A DNA stretch of 64,000 nucleotides from Chloranthus sessilifolius. Lineage: Eukaryota; Streptophyta; Magnoliopsida; Chloranthales; Chloranthaceae. A model generated the notes under the pieces. That model ran no database searches. It saw only the letters and a program-made list of their open reading frames with translations, and was not told the origin of the DNA. The stretch is taken from the NCBI GenBank assembly GCA_021018995.1, contig CM037588.1, positions 81,813,765-81,877,764 of the forward strand, written 5' to 3'. The position numbers were made by a program, and so were the translations under genes. Below are positions 45,700 through 56,900 of the stretch, piece after piece (position 1 is the first letter of the stretch; each line of letters opens with the position of its first letter).

Positions 45700-46205
45700 C
45701 AGCAACAAATCAAGAAGTGAGCCTCACGCACATCTCGCAGGATTCAATTATTTTAGTGAAAAATGCTTTGCGCAGTTGTCGCGGGTTTCAAGGCAAGACA
45801 CCAATCGCCGACCGTTATCGCATTAATGATGAGAAAGGCCGTAAAGCGCTTCACATAGTTCTCACGAGGCTCAGTTATAAGCACTCGCACAACACTCGTG
45901 CAATCTCACGTAGCTCAAGAGAGGAGCATTTAATCTTCGCACGATTCACTGAGGAGAGAGAGCTCCAGGCATTCTTGCGCGCAGCTGTCGTGTAGTGGCC
46001 GTGGGATGTAGCTCTTCAAGGTCCACTCGCGCAATCCAAATGGACGATGCAATTACTTCATCACGAGGATCCCCACAAGATTCACCAAAAAATCAACTGT
46101 ACGCGCGATTCCCACGCCACTCAAATGGAAAGCGCAATCCCAGGACGACCAGAGCAATCCCGCGACTGCAAGAGCTTCAAGTTAATTCAATCTCGTGACG
46201 ACAAC
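45700..46205. repeat. CpG-motif array (CTCGCGCAATC type) in LTR C2
   Basis: Degenerate repeats such as TCTCGCAGGATTCAATT, CACTCGCGCAATCC, TACGCGCGATTCC and AAGCGCAATCCC occur. They occupy the position that the TCGA array has in LTR C1, upstream of the TATA box. Confidence 0.6.
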
Positions 46206-46744
46206 TCTATCACACGACAAGACCTGGAGACTCTTACTACCTAGCCAGGCTCGGGATCTTAACTTCCCCCCACTTCTGTAGGGGCAGTCTAAGAACTTTC
46301 AGCAACTAGGGTGCGCACTCCAATGCTCCAATCTTCGTGCACATACCCCGAGGCATCCAAGGAACAGAAATGGGCCATGATTGCATTGATAAAATTAGGG
46401 TTTTCCTAACCCTAATGCTCCCACAGCCGACTCATATATAAGCCTAAGCCTAGTTTAGATTAGGGGGTCCTATCTTCTTGAATGAGCTGTAGAGTTCCAG
46501 TAGGTTAAGGATAGGGTTTAGGTAGCATCTTTTTCCTTTCTCGTCTCTCCATAGTCCAGCACTTGCTGACTATGCCTTTGTATGTCCATTTGGAATAGTT
46601 TTAATGATGTTTTATAAGAGGATGTTATACTTATATGGGATTTGTGTTTGAGGGTTGTTCTGTACAAGACTGCTGCCTTGAGATCTTCCACTGCTAAGTT
46701 GTATTGTAACCAATGGAAGATTGTTTTTAAGGATTTATTTAGAT

Positions 46745-47405
46745 CCAAGTGACTTGTGTGTCCAGGTTAGGCACATTGCAGGCCTATGCCCCACCACAGG
46801 ATCCATTAAATCTAAATCCCCATGGGAGCCTGAGCTGGTAGCCTTATGAACATGGTGGTGGCAGCAATCTACTTTTTCTATCTTAGACTTCTGTGAGGAG
46901 GATAGCCTCTGTGGATAGTCTGTGACCATTTAAGTGGACAGGTTATAGCCCTAGGATGAGGCCAATCCACAAATCTAAGATAGATTCTTCTTCTCTGCAC
47001 TTGTGCTTGTAGCCCTATGAGAGATTGTGCAAAGACACTCCCCTGTATTTGTATAGACCCACCATCAGATGGCAGATCTGATCTAGCTGTAGAGATTGTA
47101 GGCTTGTGACTGGATCACTGTTGTCTCTCTAAAGCAGTGAACAGCTAGATCTAAAGCTAGTACTCAAACTCTTGCTAGTCCTGTGTGTCCAGACTAGTGC
47201 ACATTGCAGGCCTATGCCCCACACACAGAACTTTAGAGGTTGAGGTTTCTATGGATTCTTGAGCTGGTAGCCTGGATGAAGTAGTGCCTACAATGATAAA
47301 CATGTTCTGACCCATCTGTGGACTGTGGCTCCCTTATTGGATAGTCTGTGACCATTTGAGTGGACAGGTTATAGCCATAAGGGATTGGATCATGGCACAG
47401 GGGTG
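46745..47405 (+). repeat. Internal direct duplication in LTR C2 (two ~240-bp copies)
   Basis: 46745-46985 and about 47175-47405 share GCACATTGCAGGCCTATGCC, GAGCTGGTAGCC and GGATAGTCTGTGACCATTT, offset by about 425 bp. LTR C1 has only one copy of this segment, so it was duplicated in C2 or lost in C1. Confidence 0.7.
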
Positions 47406-47891
47406 AGTTGGATCCTTTCTCCTCTTTGGTGATAATGTAGCCATTGGACAGGACTTCTATAGCAGCAGATTTGAGTCTGAGTGATAAAACCCATCAGATA
47501 TGTACCTAATAGCTTACTTCTCACTGTTTTTATATTTATTTTCTCACACTCCATCATTCTTCTCAACCATTTCTATAGTTTAGGCATTAGGTTACCATAG
47601 GATTTAAACAATAGTGACCTTAAATCCCCTTCCATTTAGGATTGCCAGATCTGTAGTCAGATCTGGAGGCCCTACTAATGATGGCTCCATTGGAGCTTTA
47701 GACCAATTTTCCCTGTGGGACAAACTCTTACTTATTAAAATTTGCTACAACAGGCCCTGTATCTTGCAGGTCTGTGTATTTTTGGACTTGCTGCTTTGTA
47801 TTTTTCAATCCACCTTTGATTTATTTTCACTAACACATTCTTATTACTGTTTTCAATAAAGTTAGCAGCAACCACTTAAAATACCCTAACA

Positions 47892-49440
47892 AAACCCAAA
47901 CTGAGTCGACACTAAACCAAACTAAAAAATACCCAAACACTTTAGATCCCAAAATTTTTTCAACCGAATCAAAAGTGCACTCAACTAAATAAAGTAAACC
48001 AAACTAAATCAACTAAGTTGAATCAAAGCTGACCAGAATTCAAGTAATTATAAATGAAGAGTTCTCCTCATAAATGTCAAAATTATTACAAACTACACTG
48101 AGGGCATCCCCTCTAAATATACAATATAAAATAAGGACTTGAAAATCAGCGTGTTCATGCAGTACATACCCAAATCTGAATTTTTCGTGTGAAAGATGAT
48201 GGAAAAGCCCGAGGAGGGAGTGCTCCTTCAACGAATTCTAATAAAAGTATTGTCTTCACTCCGTAATTCCCCTGAGATGCCACTTATGACGCGATCTTTC
48301 AAGTTACACGATCAGGCATCGGCATCGCAAAGCCCTGAGTTGATGGAAAAGAAAGTGTAACTCATAGAATGACACTCAGGTGTCGATGCAAACACTCACG
48401 AAGAGTCATCACAGATAACCCCCAAGGGAAGGCTGACTATAGAACAACCTGCAGAGCCTACCAAGGAGCAACTGGTGTCGGTCATGTGAACTCTGACGCA
48501 GCTCTTTCCATTTCTTCCCTTCCACCAGCCTTTAGCTCTTCCATCTCTTCCACTAATAGGGTGGCACTTCGAGTCAGATCAACATCATCAACCCTAGCAT
48601 CACCCCAGATTCCCAATACCGCTCATCCTCAAAATAAAAAAAAATAATAATAATAATTACAAATCTTTTTGGGCATAACACCAGGGATACAAAATAAAAA
48701 AGAAGAAAAGACATCAAAATATGTTAGAGTTCTATAAGTCTAAAAATTAGTCCAAATTATAAATCATAAAATTCAAAATAAAACAAAAGCCCCTAAACAC
48801 CTATTTATATGCAGGTCCCCTCACCACAATGTTACAAGTGCCACATTTCTAAGGATCCCTCATCTAATTAAATCCAAACATACACATGCCCCTTAAAAGA
48901 ACCACAATACCTAGCAAACCTAGAAAAGCCAATATCACACAACACTTACCCCTCAAGAAACACAAATCCAAAGCAAGTTAGATAAGCCAATAGAATTAAA
49001 ACATCTAACATCCCTCTAGAGTTCTAGAAACTAAACTCACATACCTTTGACAAATGGCACCTCAAACTAAACCTCAAACTAAAACAAGAAAAAACCCATA
49101 CCTTAAACAAAACAAATGCCAAAAGTTCCTTAAAACTCTCTAAATGAAACCCTAACTTATCCGGACCAAATAGAATAAAATAAAATCCCAAATAAAATCC
49201 AATAAAATTCTAAAAAAAATCAAATCAAATCAAATAAATCAAATAAAATCTTAAATAAACCAAATAAAACCAAGTAAATCAGATAAATCAAATCCTAAAT
49301 AAACTAAATGAAACCAAGTAAATCAAATAAATCTAATTAAATAATTCCCAAATCAGATAGATGCCCAAATAAGTCTGATTATACCCTAAAAAATCCAATT
49401 AAATACATAAATGAATCCAAGAAGATCATAAAGAACCAAT
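47892..49440. other. Non-coding interval; possible 3' end of another antisense PMD-like copy
   Basis: The phrase CACTGAGGGCATCCCCTCTA, followed by AATATACAA (near 48100-48125), resembles CACCGAGGGCATACCCCCTT near 38450 in the 3' part of the antisense PMD gene, so a related 3' remnant may lie here. From 48640 to 49400 the sequence is an A-rich low-complexity run of AATAAAATCC-type words. No gene is supported. Confidence 0.3.
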
Positions 49441-50891
49441 CAAGGGTGAGGACACCTCCCTATAGTCCTATCGCAGCCAAGTCACCCCTTGACGACTTAT
49501 TGCGAATTAACGTCCCACCCTGATCAAAATTGTTCCCTAGAGTCTCATCGCGTACTCACAAGTACACGGAACCACTCCCCAACATCCATTGCACAAAATA
49601 AACCAGTAAAATAAAACAAAATAAAATAAAACCATCGGTCACAGCCCCATCACTAAATATAAAAGTCCCCTCGCGACGTAAAGCAAAAAGTAAAGGTGAA
49701 AAAGTAACCAATCACGCTTCTCGTTCCATCACGATCAGAATCACTTTCCCTTGACCCATTGCCTGACCTTACCCGCTGATGAGAGAGGGAGAACCGCTGA
49801 TGTCCCATCACACATCCTCACAATAACCCACATCCCATCGCGACAGGATGCACATATCCAATGCTATCCCAACACCTAAGCTCATTGACATGAAGCAGCC
49901 ATGCTCTCGTGTCCCATCGCGATGCTAAAACCCCACCATGCGACCTCACGCACCACGCAATCGAACGTAGGCTCAACCGTTGTCCCATTGAGAAAAGCCA
50001 AAAATGAGCCTCCCAAAAATCCCATCGCAAAGGCCAAAGGGCGAGTCCTGTCATGACCCCAAGACATCACCTGTCGAAGAAAGGCACCACCATTGTCCCA
50101 TCCCGATGTAAAAACAATCAAGGAGTCACTAAACCAACACTCCATCACACGTCCTATCGCAATGCAGTTACGATCCAATCTGGCCATATAACCAAGATCT
50201 ACCAATTACACTTCCCCAAAGCTATGCCCCAACCCACTATGGCACACTACCAGAAGGGAAGGCTCAACTAAATCCCATCACAAAGAGTCGAACCTCCCTC
50301 CAAATGTCTTACCACACCAATCATCATGTCCCATTGGAATGAATCCCTGATGCCCCATCACGCGGCGGTCACCAGACTCCATCATAGAAACATACACTTG
50401 TCGACAAAAGAAAGACTTCTCTAACGTCCCATCGCACCCATCAACTACCAAGTCCCATAGAGAACATCTCATTAGGCTATCCGGACGTCCCGTCACACCG
50501 CCTATCCTCAGGTCCCACTACAACAATCAATAGAGGGGGAAGAACAGACCCTCTGATGTCCCATTGCGTGATCCAACACAATAGACACGATAAATGGGGG
50601 GAAAACTAATGTCCCATCGCAAACCGCACCTCTCTAAAATGTCTCATCACAACACTCGCATCGAAATATGATGCAAAACAGGAAGTCACCTTGACAATGC
50701 ATAAATACCAACAAGAAGGCTTCGAGTTCATGTGGAAAAATTTACACAAAATCTCAGCAGCCTGAAGGCGACAAAGCACATTAATACGAATGATGTGGGT
50801 GGTTGTGTGATTTCTCATGCTTCCACAAAGAGCTCAAGTCCCCTCAATGACTTCATCTCTAGATACTTTTGTCGCATTGTGTAACCTTACA
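49440..50891. repeat. Degenerate GTCCCATCGC(A/G) motif array, left part
   Basis: GTCCCATCGC or near variants (GTCCTATCGC, GTCTCATCGC, ATCCCATCAC, GTCCCATTGC, GTCCCGTCAC) occur more than twenty times at irregular 35-90 bp spacing in otherwise unique sequence. Two more copies (GTCTCATCGCC, GTCCCACCGCAA) lie just right of the solo LTR at 53520-53570, so the LTR was inserted into this array. The readings here are not coding. Confidence 0.75.
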
Positions 50892-50896
50892 CACCA
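50892..50896. repeat. Target-site duplication (CACCA), left copy
   Basis: CACCA precedes TGTAATAGCC and recurs at 53485-53489 after ...TGTCACA. Confidence 0.85.
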
Positions 50897-53484
50897 TGTA
50901 ATAGCCCGAAAAATCACGCAAAACTATGACCTCGGGATCCGTGCCCGATTGGTCACAAGTTTGACCAATCAGGAGATCAAGAGTTAGCATAGGATGTGGT
51001 GAACGGACGAGATGTGATAGCTTGAGTGATTTTGTGGTGTGTGTTGTAAATATGAAGTCGCATATACCTATTGAGGTGCATGTGCTCAACACACAAACTA
51101 AGAGAGGGATAAAAGGGTTTAATAACCCTAGATGGGTATTCTGGGTTGTTGAAGGAGAGTAAAGAAGAGAGAGAGAGAGTAAAAAGAGTGATTAATGCAA
51201 GGAGTAAAGGCTAGCTGAGGAAGGAAGGATCCAAGTATTAAAGAGGCCGATTCAACGCAAGGGATCCGCTGGAAAAGCTAAAGCTAGAAACCCTAGCCTT
51301 CCAACTATTGATAGAAATCAACTTGAGATCTATCCAAGGTAAATTTTTGTAAATAAGATGCATAGATCATAGGGGTTAAGTTGTGGTTAAATGTGGGTTA
51401 GATCATAGGATAATGGCTTAGAAAAATAGAGGAAAAAGTATGGGAAAAGATTGGGAAGAAACGACTCGAAAAGAATTTGAATCGACAATTCGATTAATCG
51501 AAATTGGGTTTGATGTCGAAATTGGCGAAGTTGAAAAGGTCGAAGACCACGATTTGATTAATCGAATTGGATTTGATTAATCGAATTTGAATTCGATTAA
51601 TCGATTTGAGAATCGATTAATCGGGGAAGGGTTGGAGGAAATGATTTAAGGAAAATCGACTAATCGAAATGGGATTTGATTAATCGATTTAGTTTTCGAT
51701 GTCGATTTGGGATCGATTAATGGACTTGTGAAATTCAAGCTGTTGAGCAGTAGGTGTACTGCGAAGAAGAAATTGGATTAATCTCAACTAGATTCGATTA
51801 ATCGAATGAAAACTCAACTGTTCGAACAGTAGGTGTACTTTGCGAAAAGAAGAGTTTCGATTAATCGAAACTGGATTCGATTAATCGAACGGAAACTCGA
51901 TTTCGAACGTGAGTTTACTTTAAAGGAGAATTTCGATTAATCGAAATTACTTGATTAATCGATATTGACCTTCGATTAATCGATTTTGAAATCGATTAAT
52001 CGAACCAAGTTCGATTAATCGATTCTGGATTTCGATTAATCGACTGGGGTAAATTTTGTTGACTTTTAGGTTTGACTTTAAGATTCTTGGAGGATCTTAT
52101 ACCTTCTTTATTGCATCCCTTGTGATGTGTTTTACCTGTTATGTGGTACCATAGGTGGTACGTGTGAGCTAGTGCACAAGGAGCCACGTGGGACCTTGAT
52201 GCATTGAACAAGTGAAGACTTGAGGTAGGGAACACCTTGAACATGTACTTTATTTTACAAGAGCATGTATGTAGTGATATAAATTTCAATTCAATTATTT
52301 TTACTGCTCAAAGAATTGTGAAAAGTGTGTGTGTGTGACATTCATAAGAGAAAACGAATGAGCCATCCCCAGGGGATGAAGAAGTAAAGAGATAAGAGCA
52401 TCAGGTGTGATGCAAGTTAATGGATACATCCCAGGGATGTATCCACAGATTGAATCATGTTTGATAGGGCCTAACTGATATAAGATAGCACACTTACACG
52501 GTGAATAACTATATGTAAGGCACCGATATTTTTGTTATTTGAGGTTCCTTAGGTTACCCCACCGACGTGGCGGGATATCCACGACTGACACGGCAGGATA
52601 TCCGTGACCGACTGGGCGAAACCGTGAGGGCCGGAGGCATATCCGATAGTAAGCACACCCTGTGGGTGTTGATGAGATGTGAAACCCGCCACCAATCCCC
52701 AGGGAAAGGGGCTTGGTACTATATGGTATTCCTGTGAATACATTAAAACTGTCTTTATATATGACGATGATGGGTATCTCAATGGGGCTCGATGCTATAT
52801 TGCTCGGGGATTACTTAAGTTGAAAGTTTAAGTTTTGCTTTAGGCCTTTTCACATTATTCATGAGTAAATGAAAACATAAGAAATCAACAAGAAACGAAT
52901 GCTTTTAATCGCTTTATCAACAACATAGTTACATCATGCATGGCATATCATAGAATATATGTGAGTTATAACTTATATGTTCAAGTGTTTGTTCCCTATT
53001 GAGCTAGGATGTAGCTCACCCTATAGACTATATCGTCGAGTCCATTAGTAGCATGCCGAGGTTTCAGGGAGATCCCATAGTCGGACTTTGTCAGCGAGGA
53101 GTTGGAGCCACCTCCAGAGGACTTCTTCTAGAGGACTCCGTTGTGCTACTTTGAGGAGTTTTGAGTAGAGATTGTACGGCTTGGTATGTCAAGCCTTTAT
53201 TTTGTGAAAACATGTATATGTATAGAGTTTGGATTATTCCTTTGGGGCGAACCATCTGTGATGATTTATATCATCGATGGTTCGGATCGGTTCTCCCTTC
53301 ATGCAGAGGCATGAGGGTAGAACTGTCCTTTGAAAAGTATTTCTAATTAGATTTAAATTCCGCAAGTTGTTCTTATTTCTTTTTATGCTTGATATACCAG
53401 TGTTCCGTGCATAGTTAAGGGGCACGGTCAAGATGATCGTGCTGATGGCACGGGTTTCGGGGTGCCGAAATCCGGGCTGTCACA
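50897..53484 (+). mobile_element. Solo LTR, family A (complete), with target duplication
   Basis: This 2588-bp LTR (TGTAATAGCC...GGGCTGTCACA) has CACCA on both sides and no internal region, the signature of recombination between two LTRs. It provides the full-length reference for the partial copy at 1-2188. Conserved blocks shared with the Tekay-like LTRs show that it comes from a sister chromovirus family. Confidence 0.9.
51480..52050. repeat. TCGATTAATCGA palindrome array in the solo LTR
   Basis: About 18 copies of (T)TCGATTAATCGA occur in 570 bp, many perfect 12-bp palindromes. Here C in the motif is rarer than in the copy at 340-755, where TCGACTAATCGA is frequent. Confidence 0.85.
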
Positions 53485-53489
53485 CACCA

Positions 53490-54611
53490 GGCAAAAGCGA
53501 TTCAAACTAGAGTAAGGGGCTGCTCGTAGTCTCATCGCCACACAACCATGGGAGCAGCAGCTGGCTAGTCCCACCGCAATCAAAAGCCTCTCGTCGGCAA
53601 CAAATCAGGTAAGCAAACCACCTCTTCTCCTACTCGGTATTTCTTGTAAATTATAGTTAGATAATATTAAGTCAAACATTTTCAAAACCTGTCTTTCTCG
53701 ACTTATTAATCACTGTAGTCCTCCCATAAGAGACAATCATCAGTATTTGTCGAGAAGGTTAGGCAGAGTATTCGGCATACCAAGGGTCGTCTTGACAACC
53801 ACATAAACGTTCGGGTCCACAAACCCCGTATCGGTGGATCTGCCCAGCGACGTCTCGGAAGTCACATTTTTCACAGATTTACAATCGAATTGATCTTAAG
53901 TTAAAATCTTCAGATTTTTAAAAAAGTAAAATAAATAAAAATAATTAATAAATCCCCTATCTATCACAATTCACCTCTCATCCCTCCAATCCATTCTATC
54001 TCTTGCGAAATCTAACACTAAATATACTCAACTCTGAGAAATGACAAATATTCATTGGAAAAGGATACTTGGCGCGCCATTGGTATGAGCAATGACGCGC
54101 CCGGTCTGACATGACATGCGAAAGCCTTTGCCATTACATATTACTACATCTTATTATCTGGTCACTTGACCTTGTCTCTGGACATTCGTATGATGCCACC
54201 CGGTACCTCGATTGTGTCAAATATCCCTCTGTTTGATTGCCCCTTGCACCTACAGACTAGGATATGTCGACTTTCCTCCCATTTGACTACCCGTTGTAGC
54301 AAGTCGCGATATGTGCCGGGATGCCCCTTACACTCATGGATCAGGATATGCCAATTTCTCCCAGTCTAACTATCACTCGTTGCAGGGCATAATATGCAGT
54401 AGGATGCCCCTTGCATCTGAGGAAGTGGATATGCCTTTCGACAGCTACCACAGAGCCCCCGAATGCTCCATTTTAGCTTGCGCTGATAGATAAGAAAGCC
54501 AAGCATTTCATGTAAGCACCACATTTGTGATTTCCCAAAAGAAAAGAGGAGGCACCTTTGGAAGAGGGGTTTCTACTTCTTCGACGCCTTCTTACTTCAT
54601 AAGAACGCGCC
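53490..54611. other. Non-coding interval before a Tat LTR, with an ~83-bp triplication
   Basis: It starts with the right part of the GTCCCATCGC array (to about 53590). Three degenerate copies of an 83-84 bp unit, recognisable by GATGCCCCTT(G/A)CA(C/T) and GGATATG(C/T)C, lie at about 54236-54440. No gene is recognised. It is probably the 3' untranslated part of the Tat element ahead of the LTR at 54625. Confidence 0.4.
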
Positions 54612-54624
54612 GAAGAGTGGCATT
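54612..54624 (+). promoter_or_regulatory. Polypurine-tract-like site before a Tat LTR
   Basis: GAAGAGTGGCATT directly precedes TGTAGACACCCC. Tat/Ogre 3' LTRs are typically preceded by a G-rich GGGGGCAT-like tract, so the LTR is more likely a 3' than a 5' LTR. Confidence 0.5.
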
Positions 54625-56105
54625 TGTAGACACCCCAATTTTTCCCTCTCGGCATATACGAACCCATTCGGTCAACCTTTGACCTTCCCCGCCTCTTTCA
54701 GAGAGGACTCATCTTCTCTGAAAGTCTTAAAACCCTAATATATGGACTATATACTGAAACAGTAGTATATAGTCAAAGCACGGGCTGAAATAATAGCCTT
54801 GTGGTTCGGACCAGACTTGGCCCAAGGAAAGCCCCGAATTACATGCCCACACAAGTGTGTGCAATTCGATTGCACACCCCATAGCTGGCACATAATTGGC
54901 CCAATTTGGACCAAGACTGTTCCTCCTGTGGGTCGCCTTAGGAGTGGATTACGCGCCCTACAAAGCACGCACAATTCAATTGCACACCCCATCACTAGTG
55001 CACAATCAGTCCAACATGGGCAGGTCCTTAACCTTCTAGAGGCCTCCATAAGACCCGATTGCACGCCCACACCAACACGCACAACCGTTCGCCCGCGCTA
55101 TATAGGGTACGCAATTTGTTCTAATTAGATTAGAACTTGGACACCTAACTGAGCCAGTCAGCCGGTCACTCCCGGAGTAGATCACCGATTCAAAGTGACT
55201 AAGTACCTGATACAGGGCGCACAATCCGATTAAGCGCACCAGACAAGGCGCGTAATCAGATTTGACTGGCTAATGGCGCACCTCCCACGGGGCACGCAAT
55301 TACCTGAATATCTATAAATAGACCCCCTACCCCACACATCAACACATCAAGCAATTGAATTTTCGAGTTCCTTTCTTCCGAGCTTAGGGATTTCGAAGTT
55401 CTCTTCTGCACTTAGCTTCAAGTAATTTCTTAGTTCTAGCTTCTAATTTCTTTTCTAGCTGTAGGTTATAGTTCTTAAGTTCTAGCATTTAGTCCTAATT
55501 TCTAGTCTTAGATTTTAGGTTTTGATTTTAGTTCTTTAGTTCTAGTTCTTAATTTCTGGTTCTTAGCTTCTAGAATCAGTTCTTAGTATTTAATCCTTAA
55601 ATTTCCATTCTAGAATTTAGTTTTAGTTTTAAATTCTAGTTCTCTTCCTAATTTCTAGTTCTAGTTTTTATAGTTCCTAATCTCTTAATTTCTAGATCTT
55701 CGATTTCAACTTTTAATTTTTAAATTCAAATTCTTAGTTTTCCTATCTCTGGTTCTAGGTCTTAATTCCTAGAACCAGTTCTTAATTTTAGTCTTTAAAT
55801 TTTTTGTTCTAGTTTTTAATCTCGAGAACCAATTCTTAGTCTTTAATTATTCTAGAATGTAGCATTTATTTTTTTAATTCTAGTTTTAATTTCTTCTAGT
55901 TTATAATTCTTCAGTTTTAATCATAATCTTAAAAATCTTTTAATTTTAATCTTCAAAACCTTAACTTTCTAATACAAAAATCAATTTTTTTCAATTTATA
56001 CTATTTTTAATGACCCTTAGCCAACTGATTTGCCTAAGAGAGCTTGCGGAGGGTACCCGGGAACGGGGCCGATCCTCCTTAGCGTAGCGGGCCAAATCCC
56101 CCATT
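54625..56105 (+). mobile_element. Tat/Ogre-type LTR (3' end unresolved)
   Basis: The start TGTAGACACCCCAATTTTTC is the usual start of Tat/Ogre LTRs. A GCGC-motif array (54830-55305) is followed by a TATA box (TATAAATA, 55313-55320) and a C-rich leader. The downstream TTCTAGTTCTTA-type degenerate repeats (55400-55990) and a GC-rich block with GGGTACCCGGGAACGGGGCC (56050-56075) follow. No clear CA terminus or target duplication is visible, so the end given is a guess. It is a candidate 3' LTR for the Tat element whose pol ends at 36915, because it shares the GCGC motif with 44935-45270. Confidence 0.55.
55400..55990 (+). repeat. Degenerate TTCTAGTTCTTA simple repeat
   Basis: Irregular reiteration of TTCTAG, TTCTTA and TTTAGT words makes up nearly all of this T-rich stretch. 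It lies downstream of the TATA box, in the transcribed part of the LTR. Confidence 0.7.
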
Positions 56106-56640
56106 TTTAGATTCCTAGTAGAAGTAGGAAACTTAAAATAATTAGATTTCTAGTAGAAATAGAATATTTAAAATAGTTAAACTTCTAATAGGTTTAGGAT
56201 ATCTAAGTCAATTAGACATCTAATAGATTCAGGATATTTAAGTTAGCTAGACTCCTAGTAAAGACATGATATTTAAAATAATTAGACTTTTAATAGAATT
56301 AGGACAACTAAGTTAATTAGAGTTCTAATAGATTTAGGATACTTGAACTGATTGGACTTTTAGTAGGAGTAGGAAACTTAAGATAATTTGATTCCTAATA
56401 GAATTAGGAGATTAATGCCAATTCGATTTCTAATAAGATTAGGACTCTTAAGTTAGTCAGACTCCTAGTAAGATTAGCACTTTGGGATCAATTAAAACTC
56501 TTTGTAGGATCAGGAGATTAGTTTAATTAAACTTCTAGAATAATTGAAAGATTAGATTAATTAGACTCTCGGTAAGACTAGGAAAACTAAAGCAATTAGA
56601 CTTAGAGCAAGATAGGAAAACTATATAAACTAAGCTTCTA
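56106..56640 (+). repeat. ~39-bp tandem repeat
   Basis: About 13 degenerate copies of a unit like TTAGACTTCTAATAGA followed by (A)TTAGGATATTTAAG occur. The recurring phrases are CTAATAGA(A/T)TTAGGA and CTAGTA(A/G)GA. Copies differ widely, so the array is old. Confidence 0.7.
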
Positions 56641-56900
56641 GGTGACCCAGTGTTGCTGACGTCGGCAGGCCAATGATTCAGTAAAAAAGTCGAACTCACA
56701 CCCCAAAAGACGTGATCAGTGACGTCTTGTAGCGTCGACAATAATTTGCAGCAGGCGATCGCAACGAACCAAGTATTTTCCTTTTAGAATTTACCCCTTT
56801 TATTTCTACATTTTAATTTACTATTCATCGCCTTCCGCCATAGTTCACACAGACCAAATTGGGCTATTCTTTTCGGGGATCAAAAGGAGCCTAGAAAAAG
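56641..56900. other. Unique spacer between two tandem arrays
   Basis: GC-richer sequence with several CGTC words (GACGTCGGCAGG, GACGTCTTGTAGCGTCGAC); no gene or site recognised. Confidence 0.3.

Larger units (their letters stand above)
45478..47891 (+). mobile_element. Solo LTR, family C2, with perfect target duplication
   Basis: The 2414-bp insert runs TGTTAAGACT...ACCCTAACA and is flanked by AAACC on both sides (45473-45477 and 47892-47896). It shares its start (TTTTCACC(C/T)C(T/C)TAAC), the 'GAGCTGGTAGCC / GAGCTTGTAGCC' blocks and the 3' 'TTCCCTGTGG' block with LTR C1. It contains a TATA box (TATATAAG, 46435-46442) and no coding region. Confidence 0.85.

Noticed and set aside
49818-50496. 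Several open frames on both strands
   Set aside because: They arise from the GTCCCATCGC motif array, which reads open by composition (CWD/MGH-like repeats); no protein family fits.
54799-55239. Overlapping frames on both strands in the Tat LTR
   Set aside because: They result from the GC-rich motif array upstream of the TATA box; no coding function is expected in an LTR.
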